DNA of 64,000 nt, from the NCBI GenBank assembly GCA_022495005.1, contig JAGYXB010001945.1:1-64000 (forward strand), given 5' to 3'. A model generated the notes under the pieces. The model saw nothing but the letters and a program-made list of their open reading frames with translations. It was not told where the DNA came from and ran no database searches. Source of the stretch: Rhyacophila brunnea. Its lineage: Eukaryota > Arthropoda > Insecta > Trichoptera > Rhyacophilidae. Position 1 is the stretch's first letter. Each line of letters begins with the position of its first letter. The translations under genes and the position numbers were made by a program. Below are positions 24,579-36,593 of the stretch, one piece after another.

Positions 24579-24809
24579 ATTACAGGTGGTATTAGCTAGT
24601 TTTTAAAACCCTTCACAAACAAAATGATAATATTAGATACAAAACCATGATTGTTACCAAAATTACTCGGGTTTACTTTCAACCTGGAACTTTAAGCTCA
24701 TTTATTTTAGACGAATCACAGCGGATGATCATCCGCAGGGAATTGAATCCAAGCATTCACTTTTTGTTTACACGTGTCACCAAAAGTGAAATACTCAATT
24801 AATTTCAAA

Positions 24810-24962
24810 ATGGCGTCAAGTGAAATTGCAGTGCAGGTTGGAATTCAATCAATTTGTGATTATTTGTTTTATGAATGCAGAAATTTCATCGAGAGAAAGA
24901 GGAATATTAGAAAGAGGCGTTGGTGGTTAAAACCATGGGTAATGCGACGTAATATCACGTGA
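24810..24962 (+). pseudogene. Harbinger-type transposase N-terminal fragment
   Basis: From ATG at 24810 a short frame begins MASSEIAVQV and reaches RKRRWWLKPWVMRRN before a stop at 24960. Harbinger/ALP1-like transposases typically carry R..R.WV.PW...R near the N-terminus before the DDE domain. Only that motif is left; the catalytic domain is absent. ATG at 24810 is preferred over an upstream GTG because the motif and the initiating context (CAAAATGG) follow it. Confidence 0.45.
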
Positions 24963-25130
24963 GCATCTATGTAACCGGTTTGTTTTCAATTCTAAATGAC
25001 AATTCACGTACCTATGTAAATATTATGACAGTACTACGCATGCGCACCAGGTTTGGAATCATCCGTGGTGATCAAAAAGTGGAACCAGTTGAATTTCATT
25101 CACTTTTGATTCCGGATGATTACTTTACTA

Positions 25131-25621
25131 AAGTAGTCAACCTGGTCCCTACCGCCCACTAGTGGGCGTTCCAGCTTTCAAGGTGGGCGGTAGGGGTTTT
25201 AAAAACATTTTCATTATGTTAGTGTCATACAATTTTTGTCAACAGTTAAAACCAGTATAGAATGATGCATTTTATTTGGCAGATATTTTCAAGAGATTTA
25301 ATGATGTCAATTTAAAGCTTCAAGGATCTAAAACAACTCTTATAGGTTGCCAAAGTGTTGTCATTATTTATTGACAAACTTGAAATAATTCGTTATAATC
25401 TATTGAAGAGAGAATTTCATCACTTTCCTGAATTGTTATCTATAAAAGATGATTTAACTTCAGAGGATATTGACAGATTCAGCAGCCACATAGCATAAAG
25501 TAAAGTAACTTCCCTACTTTACAAATCACCATTACTGTAGAACCGGTGGGCGGTTAGACAACTTTACTACTAACAGAGATACAAAAGTGGGCGGTAGGTA
25601 TAAAAAGGTTGATTACCCCTG
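25131..25621. mobile_element. ZBED/SCAND3-type hAT relic with CTACCGCCCAC ends
   Basis: AGTCAACCTGGTCCCTACCG on the left and CGGTAGGTATAAAAAGG then TTGATTACCCCTG on the right form inverted ends, each next to CCGCCCAC/GTGGGCGG. Candidate 8-bp flanks are CTTTACTA and CTTTAGAT (5 of 8). A transposase fragment is inside (25261-25498). It sits within the Harbinger-like block. Confidence 0.65.
25261..25498 (+). pseudogene. hAT transposase fragment (ZBED/SCAND3 type)
   Basis: The frame from 25261 reads AFYLADIFKRFNDVNLKLQG. After a one-base shift near 25366 it continues FIDKLEIIRYNL..REFHHFP and ends with a stop at 25496. This is the L.DIF..LN..N..LQG .. F..KL..... segment of SCAND3/ZBED-type hAT proteins, in the insertion region of the RNase H fold. 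The BED finger, catalytic residues and C-terminal dimerisation region are all missing. It is a short, frameshifted relic. Confidence 0.7.
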
Positions 25622-25859
25622 CTTTAGATGATTCTTTGATTATTGTGCATTTACACGGGTCACCGGGGATAATTCCTCTGCGACGATCGTCAAAAGTGAA
25701 TCATGTAAACGGGGCTTTAGAGTTTAGACCACTAGTGGGATTCTAAAATCTGTCGCAGTCAAAAGTGGTTATCGTGTACGCTTGGACTTATAATTCAATT
25801 TTTGTTGAAATTCTTGGTTCTCAAACTGTGTAGATTTTTCATAGATAGATAAATACTTA

Positions 25860-26110
25860 TAGGTGTAAACATCTCCAAAATCGCACGGGTGAAGACGCGC
25901 AACGGGCGGCGCCTCGCGATCATCGTGGAGTTCATCGAAAATGTATGTGCGCCGTCTGCTAAATCGGAATGCTTTTAAGCCTGGCGCCCAGTAGCGTCGA
26001 ACCGACTCACTATAGAATTACTCAGGCGTAAATAAACAAACAGTAAACACGTCGACGCACTCTCGTTTTCACTCGCGGGCGACTGCACAGATAGAGAACC
26101 ATTGGAAGTA
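25860..26110. promoter_or_regulatory. GC-rich unique block with forkhead-like sites
   Basis: GGTGAAGACGCGCAACGGGC, CGGCGCCTCGCGATCATCG and CGTCGACGCACTCTCG make this one of the most GC-rich non-repeat stretches. It has no frame resembling a protein. GTAAATAAACA and AGTAAACA, close together at 26027-26050, match forkhead-type binding words. A cis-regulatory element is one reading; an unrecognised mobile element is another. Confidence 0.3.
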
Positions 26111-28201
26111 AACTTAAAGTCGTATGTTCTGTTTATAGTAAATCATTATAAACGTCAGAAATATTTATGAACACAATTTTATTATAAATCAAGGAAAAAA
26201 TTAAATAATTTATTAATGCAATATGAGAACAATAATTAACAGATGTTGCAGTTACTACTATCGATAAAACATACCACTGTCGATAAAACAGTACTCTGCA
26301 TCACCTGTAGGTAGCCTCATATTTTAATCCTTCGACGGGCCTTAATTATTTTATTATTTATAATTTAACTTTAAATTATTGATTTAAAATTATTTCGTAC
26401 ATGTAGGTACCTAGTTTACATAAACATTACCGCCGTGGTTTAGTAAAGTATTGGAATGTGAAGGCACACCATTAACGCGAATCTATAATCAAGTTTTTTA
26501 CTTTTTTACACGTATACTTGTTTATCTACTTGCCGGTTCAATTATAATGAACTTCTTCGCCCATAAATTTATCTAGGCACCCGTTTGTCCTAGTATCCAA
26601 TGGGTAGCACTTTCTTGAACGGATGTATAGGTATAAGAGGTCAATAGATTTTGTTGAAAGTTTGTTGTATTAAAATCGACGTTAAATGTGACACAAGGTG
26701 TCGATGAGAACAAGAAATATGTATTTAGGTATATTATATGTTATTTAGCACCGATGTTAAGTTAAAGAATAGTAGAAATCCAAAGAAAATTAGTAAATGA
26801 AAATGGTTCTCAACCGCTTTCCTGCCAGCCGCAAAATTAAACATGTCTCCCTTTTACTCACTAAAGCCGACTGACTACTATTCAATACACAGTAGTAGGT
26901 ACCTACCGCAATATACAGATAGTAATGTTGATTGAAAGCCGAAAACTGATTTATGGAATATAAATAAATATTCACGACCGCATCTGTCATCGCATAAATA
27001 GAATTCCAAGTTTTTTTATGCATTTTTTACTCAACTTTATATGAAATATTTCGGCGTAAGTCAAAAATAGAATATATCGGTATACCCTTCCCGGTATGTG
27101 TTTAACGTTGGAATGAAAGCTTTCGATCTATTCTAATATTGCTTATTCGAAAAAAGAAAGTTAACAATGTTTGCTATTTATATTTTTTTTTAAATATCTA
27201 CAAAACACGGGTGAACGCATTACTAACCAATGTAGATATATTGAGCGGCCTTTGAATTATCTTACTGTGAATACCCCTTTATTCAGGCTTCACGATTTGG
27301 ATTATAATATTTCCATCTCATTTACCGTCATTTACTGCTCAAAGGGACAATGGACCTGGAGAGGTCTGGTTCAATAAATGGTAGATATCTGGGATAAGAA
27401 AATCCAAGTGTAGAGCTTCCAGAAGCTTAACTCCCTCACAAATGCAGAGTAGGTTTAAATCGTACACCCGTTGTTTCTACTTTATGTGAGAGTGAAGAAA
27501 TCCAAGCGGCTGAGACCTGAGTCCTGTATGCCTTTTTTGAGAGACACTGCAATCCACTGAGCTGATAAAAATGCACTCGCATGGTTTGAGGCTCTACTCT
27601 CTAGTAACATTTCCTTAACAAAATGATTTTGTTTTTGTGATTATGCTGTGGTTATCTTTGAATATGTAAAATTGTACAGCATCGCCTACACTCGAACTGG
27701 AAAAGCAATAATTGAGATTAGTATCAACTTACAAAACCATTACTAGTTGACTAGTAGATGCAGCGTGTAAAAATAAATAGGACATTTGTAAATGATCCTA
27801 TTCATAGAAAATTGTGTCAAAGCTTATAAATTGTATTAAGTATTTTGTTAAAATACCTATATATTATGTTAAAGGAAGTTATGTCATCGACTACTTGTTT
27901 TCATATACTGATGAGGAACAGAAAACATGCAGAGGACCTGGATGGCGGTGAACATCACCTGAAGAACATCCAAGACTGAACTGGAATTAGAATAATTCAA
28001 AAAACTGTGAAAGTGTTTGACATATTGAAGGAAAGACACGCCTTTACTGAAAAGATTACCAACGTATAGGAGAATTTATATGACAGATAATAAATATAAT
28101 GGCAGTATATTGGGTATTTTAACAATGCATAGCATATAGACTACTATTTCAGTACTAATTTATAAGTTACAAGATAAACCTTTTCGAAAATAACACACTA
28201 T
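26111..28201. other. AT-rich spacer
   Basis: Several 60-80-codon frames (26790-27023, 27171-27377) lack motifs. A stretch 27340-27610 is less A/T rich, without a partner elsewhere in the window. No gene recognised. Confidence 0.45.
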
Positions 28202-28820
28202 CAGTGACGTTCCGTGGGGGTAGGCAGATTGATCGTCGCTTAGGGGCGGCAGTTACTTGAAGGGCGGCAAATCGAGGAAAATCATTTGGAGTATATAGAA
28301 ATAGCTACCTACCTAAACTTAGTAAAACCGAAAATATTTTTTCATTAAAAAAATCAGCTTCCTTAACTAAGAAACTAACTAACTAGCTAACAAAATATTT
28401 CGAGCTTCAATATTGGGACCATTCCTTAAAAATATGACAGATAAATAAAAAGGATTTCAAGTTATACACAACTGTATTTTTATAAAAATCGATGTGTTTT
28501 TTTTAAATATAGGTAAACTTATAAAAAAATGTATACTATGAATTAGTCAAAAATTTCTACGTAAAAACGTTTCACATAACATTCGATAATAATCACTACA
28601 ACCATAAAATATTTGTATAATGGGTTCCTTTGACAAATTCACATTTTTTACGATAATTGTAAGTTTATCTTTTTAAAAAAATATTTTTCTTTTAATGTGT
28701 TCGATACTTACATATTTATTAATTAATACAGTTGAAATTGTAAATTATCAAAAAAATGTCTCAAATTGCAAGCGTCGTATTTTTTCGCTAGGTGCCTCTA
28801 GTAGGTAAAGACATCGCATT
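28202..28820. mobile_element. Non-autonomous hAT element (CAGTGACGTC family), copy 3, reverse
   Basis: CAGTGACGTTCCGTGGGGG then GATCGTCGCTTAGGGGCGGC and GAGGAAAATCATTTGGAG follow the reverse complement of 16560-16730. The far end is weaker (GCTAGGTGCC .. AGACATCGCATT). The length matches the other two copies. No convincing duplication (CACACTAT versus AACACATG), so the right edge is approximate. Confidence 0.65.
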
Positions 28821-29655
28821 AACACATGTTATACTGAAAATAGCTAAATTCATTATTCATCATTGTTTATATTATGTAATTATTTGTCAAACTTTTTATT
28901 TCAGTATTGCGTGCAAAGAAAGTCGCGAGCGATCGCTAATAATTAAATTAAACCATTTTAATAGTTAACCATTGCTAATTAATTTAACTGGCGTTTACGT
29001 GGAAAACTCTATTATAATGGTTTTAGTTGACTGTTCTGAAGATCGGTTTATAGCCTCGGAAAGCTGTCAACATAAATAACTCAGACAAAGTAGAATTTAC
29101 AAATAAAAACTTTGTCTCAAAATCATTAAACACTGCTTTCATAAATAGTATTATAAACCGTAAAATTCAGTCTACAATCTACAATAATTCACTTTCTACT
29201 ACTTTTGGAGAACTTTTCCCAAACTGGAATAATATGTTCTCTTGTCAGATGTTAAGCGCTGTTCACATCAAGATGAGAAAACTTTTTGACAGTGTTCAAC
29301 AAATCTTTGAAAGAGGAATATTATTTTTCAGTAGTTTGCGCATTTGAGTAAAATCGACATAGGGAAACTTTAAATTGTTACAAGAGGAAATAATAATACA
29401 AGAGACATGATTATTTTTATTATGTTGTTTTTGCTTGAAAGTTTACAAAACTTTTCCATTTAAACTGTAGGCACAGGAGCACACACAAGGGTTGAGTTAT
29501 CGAGTTCGGAATACCCACCCTCTGTAAAAAATAAAAATCACAAATTTATTTAGGTTAGTTTTTACAATAATGATATTAAAATAAATTGATGGCTGCCATG
29601 CGAGACATATTTATAAACGATGGAACAGCACTACGCGCATGACACAAACGGACAC
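28821..29655. other. AT-rich spacer
   Basis: Nothing recognised apart from CGCGAGCGATCGC near 28924. Confidence 0.45.
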
Positions 29656-29658
29656 TAA

Positions 29659-29991
29659 GCTGGCTCTCACATTAAAACTCGTCTTGCCTGCAACGTTGCC
29701 AAATGGAGCTCCACAGATTGGTAATTTTTGAATGCGAATTTTTATTTAAAAAAAAAACATCCACTGTTGCAATCGACAAGTTGCATGCTTCTCGCATACG
29801 AATGCCTACGAATTAGTTATTCCTATGCCGGCTCGCCGATCGCCGCATCCAAATATCTATACGATTCCAATGTTACGTGCGACTGTCGCTAGGTAGATGT
29901 GCGCGGTCTTCATATGTAACTCCGGATCGACGTTCTAGGAAGGAGTTATGGCTGTGCGGCAAACGAGGCGAGTTTAGATGTGAGAGCCGGC
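29659..29991. mobile_element. MITE with GCYGGCTCTCACAT ends and TAA duplication
   Basis: GCTGGCTCTCACATTAAAAC and the complement of GATGTGAGAGCCGGC form about 30-bp inverted ends. TAA is on both sides (29656-29658 and 29992-29994). A 3-bp TWA/TAA duplication fits PIF/Harbinger-type insertion. The interior is unusually GC-rich (GCCGGCTCGCCGATCGCCGC). No coding frame. A degraded relative is at 15578-15912. Confidence 0.75.
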
Positions 29992-30308
29992 TAACTGTCA
30001 GCATCATTCGTACCCGCTAGACCACGCGCATATGATACCGACTTGTGGGTTTCAGAATCCCATCAGTACATATAGTTAGAGGCTAGAATCAAAGCATGGG
30101 GAATACACAAATGCAGGGATCCACTGTAGAATCAACGATGCGCTGCAAATAGTACGGTTGGTAATAGCAGAAGTTAGTGGGTATAAGTTAATTGCGGACT
30201 TTCTGAACTCATTTGCGGACGATTAAGTTCATGTATCATGTATATAAATAGAATCAAATTAATATGTAACTCCACAATATATCAATAACACGTCTTTTAT
30301 TAGTTCCA

Positions 30309-30810
30309 TGATAAAACAGAACATGACAAAACAGAACAGTGACAAAACAGAACAATAACAAAACAGAACAACGACAAATATAACTATGCCCTTTCAGGAA
30401 AAATATAAATTTAATATTGAAATTGTCCTATCTCTATTACGTTGATAGATTTTTAATAGCACAGATTTTCAATACGCCATAATAAATCAAATTATATAAC
30501 TAATTTCTGAATTCGTAATCGCTTAAAAGCTTCAAATAAACGGGACTTAACTCGGTGTTGCCAGCAAGCTTAGGATATCTCATCCTAATCAATATAATAT
30601 GTTCAAAATGATTGGGTGACTAGGTACATCGAAATAATGACTTAACTTAACTTAACCTAAACTAACCTAACCTAACCTAAATAGATTCCACACAAATTAA
30701 TGTTTCATTTTTCCCCTGGCTGTTCTGTTTTATCATGTTCTGTTTTGTCATTTTCTGTTCTGTCATGTTCTGTTTTGTCACTGTTCTGTTTTGTCATGTT
30801 CTGTTTTGTC
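30309..30810. mobile_element. Foldback element with tandem-repeat arms (AACAGAACATGACAA)
   Basis: The left arm (30310-30376) is four to five units of (N)ATGACAAAACAGAAC. The right arm (30720-30810) is the inverted array, GTTCTGTTTTGTCAT, with about six units. The 340-bp middle ends in a CTTAACCTAAAC and CCTAACCTAACC tract (30647-30681). Arms built of inverted tandem repeats are characteristic of foldback/Galileo-like elements. The predicted serine/cysteine-rich frame here is just the translated repeat. Confidence 0.75.
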
Positions 30811-31639
30811 CGGTTACCCTTTTATTATCGACCCCCTATGGATTTTTTCTGTGTACGCATCTACGTAGGTCGTAATAATCTCTACAGATTTCCAGGCTTT
30901 GTCATAAACGTTTATAGAATATGAAAAGTCACGATTATGAGATAATGATACAATCGACACTTGATTTTCATTTAATTGAAAATATATTGACAATTGCATT
31001 AAAAACTAATTTATATCTCAAACGAACTTATTTAAAAAATATTTGTTTGATTTGATGAAATCCAAATTTTGTCACTTTTAGGTAATCAATCTTGGTCACT
31101 TAATGACAATTTTTTTCATCAAATTTAATGTAAATACCTATCTACAGGTACGTTTTATTATGGTTTCATATAACAAAAAATATATATTCTGCTGAGGAAA
31201 ACTGAACTGCGATCGCTCAGAATATACCCTTTGCAAAGGTCTCACTTCAAACAAAAGGAAATGAAATTTTCAAGTGTTTTCATTTGCTTACAAATTGTTT
31301 TATATATGAAACGCAAAGCACAACTGCCGCAACTCGAATTTTGAATACTGACATAAAAATAAAATGTCGTATTTTATTATATTCTAATAAATTGTATGTA
31401 TCACGAGGGACTGTTGTTAGTCATTCGTCCAAGCCACTGGGTTCTTGCACTGCATCAAATACATATTTTTAAAAAAATACGTTATTTTTTGGAGTATCAT
31501 CCATGTACCCACGAATCTGGTAGAGAGACCGTCTTTGTATAAATACGGAGTTGTTGGACGCGACTTCGAATCCGTGGCTGAGCTTTTAAAAATCGTGGGA
31601 GAAGAAAGAGATGCTCGAGTTGGTTCAACCAGCTGTTGG
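30811..31639. other. AT-rich spacer
   Basis: A frame at 31445-31657 contains GRDFESVAELLKIVGEERDA, which looks protein-like but matches no family I can name and leads into repeat R. It may be the edge of a mobile-element protein. Confidence 0.35.
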
Positions 31640-31945
31640 GCCCATCGAGCCGTCTGACCTGATCGTCACAAAGACCAATTTTATAGCATTTTAAAAAAAT
31701 CGGCATCTTATTGCGCACATGAACATCTCTTCACTTAGTTTTTGTATGTCCGTATTGTTTTAAATTCATTTATTTTTGTGCTCTCTCTTTGTGCTTTTCT
31801 CTTCCATGCCACTATTTATTCAATTATCTCAATCAATAAACTCAGTCAAAGCTCACTTGAGGGCTTAGCGACTTCAGTCTTTGAGACATTATCAGATGCG
31901 CTCGATTAAGACCGAGTGTGGTGCGGAGCGGTTGGTTTGGAGGAG
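31640..31945. repeat. Unclassified interspersed repeat R, copy 2
   Basis: The same ordered blocks as 21985-22345: GACCTGATCGTCACAAAG, CTCTTCACTTAGTTTTTGTATG, AAACTCAGTCAAAGC, GAGACATTATCAG, GCGCTCGATTAAG. No coding or tRNA-like features identify it. Confidence 0.6.
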
Positions 31946-32847
31946 TCTTCGTTTGTGTTGTTTTAAATGGTAATTTACCTTTTAAAGTTTATTTACCTAT
32001 TTTCTCAGTACATTTTAGGATACATAAAACTTGTTGGGTCTACGTCGTTTACTAACAGCAGGTATATTATGTATTAAATTTTGCCACGTAAGCGCAACGC
32101 GCATTCAATTGGTAATATTTGAGAACATTCAGTGAGCTTTATATTTCTTACGTTTATTAGGTTATCTCTGATTAAGTCATTACTCATACATTAAAACTGC
32201 CATCAAAGTCTTGGTCAATACCGACTTGTGTTGATATTTCTAACTTATCAATCTGTTATATTGTTCCACATCTATGATCGCCGATCGTGTTAAAAGTGTC
32301 AATATAAAAAAAATTTTAAAAAAATAATAGTATTTATTTTACCAATAAAAAGTTCGATGTTTCTGCCTGAGAGTCCCCTTTCCTTTGGTCCGTACAATAT
32401 TGGGTCGGGCTTAAAATTTGTTTAGCTTCTCGCATTTTCAAGTCGAGCGCAAACATCTTCCCACTTACGGAACCAAACGTAATGAATTTATTTGCACACA
32501 TGCAATATAGTATTGTGTTAGCTTTGAATTAATTTCAATTAAATATTTCCAAGAGGGATTATTTGCATAGAATATTAATTACAATTATTATTATTATTAA
32601 CCAACAAATTTTGATGTAGGTATGCATCATATTTCAAATAATTATGGAGATAGGGCATAGGCTGACAGGAAGTAGATAGGTACTTACCTCTAGGAATAAT
32701 TTATTTAAGTATACATACTATCGACTGAAGGTGGTTGATGAAAATTCAATTTGAAACTTGGTTTTTCAAAAGTTTTTCTTTTACCATACCTATATCATTC
32801 AGGATTTATATTAATATATTTACATCAGAGAACATAAAAATAATAAT
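31946..32847. other. AT-rich spacer
   Basis: Nothing recognised. Confidence 0.45.
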
Positions 32848-33260
32848 AACAAAATAAAAATAACTTTTTATATACAACGTTTTTAAATTTTCTGTTGAAT
32901 CATATAAACTTGACTTGACTAGCTTAAACGATCAAAAAACTTTGTACATGTCTTATTGATTTCCATAGAAACGCACGTATATATTAATAATTTAGTTGCT
33001 AGGACTCCAGACACCTAGCAACCAATAATGGTGTCGAAATAACTTTTCATATAAAACAGAATTAACTGAAAATTAATTCAATTCTACTTAAAGATGGCCA
33101 AAAGTATTTAAAAAATGCATTGGCATCGTGTGCTGATATTTTCTAAAAGTTTCAAATGTCTAGCTAGTTGGGAAGTTAGTTAAAAATCGATTACAAAATT
33201 TGTACCGGACAAAGAACCACCGGACAAATAAGAATACGAGCTATGAAAAACATTGTAAAA
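32848..33260 (+). mobile_element. MITE family Z, copy 3
   Basis: It runs from AAATAAAAATAACTTTTTA, past TACAACGTTTTTAAATTTTC, to AAAAACATTGTAAAA, with the interior shared with copies 1, 2 and 4. It contains the CACCGGACAAATAAG variant also present in copy 4. Confidence 0.75.
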
Positions 33261-33925
33261 TAAGTAAATCTTCCAGCTGTCTGTTAGAAGGTAAATGACG
33301 AAACCATAGACTAAATTTATCGACGGGACAGTACTCGACGTGCATCTCAATTATAATAACAACTTAATATACATTAAACTTTGTCACGGAAAGTAAACGG
33401 GCATTCAATGTTGGTACTGTTTGATTACATTCTGGAGGCCTTAATGGCCTGATTAATTCATAAACCGAAACACCATTCAAATCCATTGTGGTATGAATAC
33501 AATGCTGTATGCACTTACACAATTGCCTAAGATGTCAATGGTTTAATACAATCATGTGTAATATTATAACTATTGGTTAGCCCTACGGTGGCGTAGCTGA
33601 TAAAACGCTCGTCTCTGGAAAAAAATACTATTATATTTTCAACGTGTGTTTGATCCAGAGCAAGAATTCAATTGGTAGAGCGAATAGTTAACAACTACTT
33701 CTTGTAAAAAGTATCTTAGTATAACCTCGTCTCTGAGGGAGCCCTTATGCTTTATCTAAAATCATCCAAAACTTTAAAAATAATATGTTTTCCATATTTG
33801 CTGATTTTTTTAATATTTTGGACTAGAATTTATATTATTTTAGTCAGCCAGATGATTATGTTTCTATCACTGACCCATTTGTTTTCGTTAGCGTTAAAAA
33901 TATTTTATAATAAGTATCGGTTTAG
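33261..33925. other. AT-rich spacer
   Basis: A frame at 33747-33998 is rich in hydrophobic residues because of T-rich DNA and runs into the LINE; not a gene. Confidence 0.45.
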
Positions 33926-34590
33926 ACGAAAGTCATGTTCAACTGCTTTGCGGGCCAAAAAGAGATCCTCGTCAATGGCATCCAGCTCGAACAGGTGAAA
34001 AGCTACATCTATCTGGGATAACAAGTCCATCAAATCAAGTATATATATGGATGTATATTAAATTTGATGTAATTGTTCGCAGAGTAAAGCTAGGCTGGAG
34101 TACTTTTGGCCGCCTGAATAATGTCTTCAAAAGTGACCTTCCACTGTGCCTAAAGCGCAAAAGTGTTCAACCAGTGTGTGCTTCCGTGATCACATATGCG
34201 TGTGAAACATGGACCCTAAGTAAAAGAGAGATCCAGAAACTTAGAGTAGCACAACGTGGTATGGAGAGGTGCATGCTGGGGATAACGCGAAAGGACGAAA
34301 AGAGGAATGAGTGGATAAGAAAGCACACAAGGGTATGCGATGTAATAGAGTTTATTAAAAGCCTTAAATGGAGATGGGCTGGACACATAGCTCGAAGAAG
34401 AGACAATCTTTGGACAAATCTAGTCATCCAGTGGTATCCAAGAAGTACAAAACGTCCGCAAGGTAGACCTAGAGGCCGCTGGATCGATGAAATGATAAAG
34501 TTTCGCGGAAGTACGTGGCAATGCAATGCACAGGACTGAGAGAAGTGGAAGCAGCTTGAAGAGGCCTTCATCCAGCAGTGGGTATGATAC
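33926..34590 (+). pseudogene. RTE-type LINE reverse transcriptase C-terminus, relic
   Basis: The frame at 33926 reads KVMFN, VNGIQLEQVKSYIYLG, then a stop. The open 162-codon part (34051-34539) contains TYACETWTLSKRE, RGMERCMLGITRKDEKRNEW, LKWRWAGHIARR, QWYPRSTKRPQGRPRGRW and WIDEMIKF. These are the hallmarks of the region after the polymerase active site in insect RTE ORF2. The YADD catalytic part and endonuclease are absent. The tail GGCCTTCATCCAGCAGTGGG completes the 3' end. Confidence 0.9.
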
Positions 34591-35029
34591 ATATAAATGA
34601 GTTGGCATTTTCATGGTAGAATAATTCAATGTTACAATGCTTATGTTTAATTCTAGAAATTGTGTTTCAGGTGAAAGATTCTTCTTCACCGTCACCCCAT
34701 GAGTGAATATCATGATTACTCTGGACTCAAGCAAAATAATGAATCAGCTGTGCAAAACTTGTGGCAGATGTGATTAATTTTAAGTGAATTCCTTCGCATG
34801 GCCACTGTGAAAAATGTGAAAATGTGCCTAATATCAATATTTTTGGCAAACAAGTTCCCAACCTTTCCTTCATTTATCAAAAATTTGTATTAGTGATAAT
34901 TTATTTTATGCCGGTGGATTAGTAAGTCAATAGGTATTTAAAAAAATATATTATATTAGTTGCACAAACCAAAATGAGTCTTGCCTACTTGAATATGAAA
35001 CCTAAACATTAACAACCTGCTGGATAGAC
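34591..35029. other. AT-rich spacer
   Basis: Nothing recognised. Confidence 0.45.
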
Positions 35030-35148
35030 TAACTCATAAAGTTCGGTGGATATACGTGGCAGCAAAGAATTTGGGACCAAGAAGGGCATAGGGAGCTAGG
35101 GGAGGCCTTATTCCAGCAGTGGAACGACCCCGGCTGATGATGATGATT
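35030..35148 (+). repeat. RTE-type LINE 3' tail fragment
   Basis: AAAGTTCGGTGGATATACGTGG, GAGGCCTTATTCCAGCAGTGG and CCCCGGCTGATGATGATGATT match the LINE terminus, including the GATGATGATGAT microsatellite tail. Confidence 0.8.
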
Positions 35149-36593
35149 GAGGAAACAGACGTTAATTGAGTCAAAACCATAATTAGGTTTTTCTTTGACT
35201 TGCTGTGTGCCTCACAAGACGTATAAAATAAAAAAGCATTCAGCTTTTAATTCAGTGTGAGACATGATCTCTATGCTGACTCGCGACAGCTAATGGGCCA
35301 AGTTAAAAGCTTTGACGCCTGCCATGAAAGTCACATGCAGTGTAAATTTGAGAAAGAATATTGTAATTTGATAGTTCCCGAGACTTTCGCGGTTTTTTCT
35401 TGTATTTTCTGGTAATTAAGTTTTTATGGTTTGTACCAAAGAATAAGAAAATAATAGAATAGCATATTAAACAGTATTAAGATGTATAATTATATATCGC
35501 TACGTATTTTAAGTATATTATTACTCGCCTATTCTAAAAAGAATACTACCTTTTAACTAACCTAAATTTTCAGAAATCTATGTCTCTTTTCAGTAGGGAT
35601 AGCCATATTGTGTCAATCAGTTTATTTTTAATCTGGAATTCTACTCTGATGTGTATACCAATATAGCATATATTATTATATGAATTAAGATATTAGAATA
35701 TAAAGTAGTGATTAATAAAATTTGTTATACCTATTACCGTAAGAATGAACGTGTGATATCACCCATTCGCATCGTCTTTAAATTATATTATTTACATTTT
35801 AGAATTATTACAGAGACTAGCACTAGGTACTATCAGGAGAATATATTATGTGGAATCGAATGGGATAGGTATATTGCTATTATAAATATGTAGTCATTGC
35901 TTGAAGCAATTAATTAATATGTATACCAAACGATGTTAATGTGAGTTTGTGGTGATCTTTTATTCATTCGGTAGATTTTTTGTTTCAATCAAAGAATAGA
36001 TTAATAAGACAGAAATTTAATAGCCAATCATCACGAAGTTTTTGAAACCGAGTTCAGTTAATTTCTCTATCATAAATGACAAGAAAAAAAGCATTGGATA
36101 TCCTGAAATATCACCAATATTGAATGCGCGTATCGTATACGTGTCAAACTGTAAATAATTATTAAAAATAACATATTCATTAACACGTGTTTAAGTTTAT
36201 CTCATATTTCTCTACACTGTAGATTTAAAACATGTTTCTACCACACCCAGAAGGTAGGCAATGTTACACCCCCGAATGGTCCCCATTTGGGGATGTATCT
36301 GTGTATCTGGAGAGGCCCGAGTCGGTATCAAATCCAACAAATAGTAAGGGTTGATTGTGAAAATAATTAAATAATGTCAAATATCTGACCGGCAACATTG
36401 TCTGAATGCCGTTAAAAAATACGAATGGCAACGTCGCATTTGTATGGCTCGTAAGTGACCGTTTGTTTTAGCGGGGGAAGCATTTTTGACAGCAACGCAG
36501 TAAGCAGTGTTAACCTCGCTATCCGTCAAAATTAAATTGAAAAGAATTTGTATAATAATGTAACCATTTAGAATATATTAACGTAAATATACC
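35149..36593. other. AT-rich spacer
   Basis: A mildly GC-rich tract at 36236-36330 (CCACACCCAGAAGGTAGGC; GGTCCCCATTTGGGGATG) is unexplained. No coding frame recognised. Confidence 0.45.

Larger units (their letters stand above)
24720..25780 (+). mobile_element. PIF/Harbinger-like relic interrupted by a hAT relic
   Basis: Imperfect repeated modules (GCGGATGATCATCCGC, TTTACACGTGTCACC, GGATGATTAC, TTTACACGGGTCACC, CATGTAAACGGGGC) surround a short transposase-like start at 24810-24962. The edges are not defined. GTTTACA/TGTAAAC words at the ends are common in Harbinger elements. The block is split by the element at 25131-25621. Confidence 0.45.

Noticed and set aside
26003..26016. CGACTCACTATAG resembling part of the T7 promoter (vector contamination?)
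   Set aside because: The remaining consensus bases on both sides do not match and no vector sequence surrounds it; chance.
30309..30380. CRISPR-like array of short repeats
   Set aside because: Units are contiguous tandem repeats without unique spacers, in an insect genome.
30700..30924. Ser/Cys-rich repeat protein (SVLSCSVLS)
   Set aside because: Translation of a tandem DNA repeat (GTTCTGTTTTGTCAT) in a foldback arm.
34167..34592. 141-codon minus-strand frame
   Set aside because: Antisense of the RTE relic at 33926-34590.
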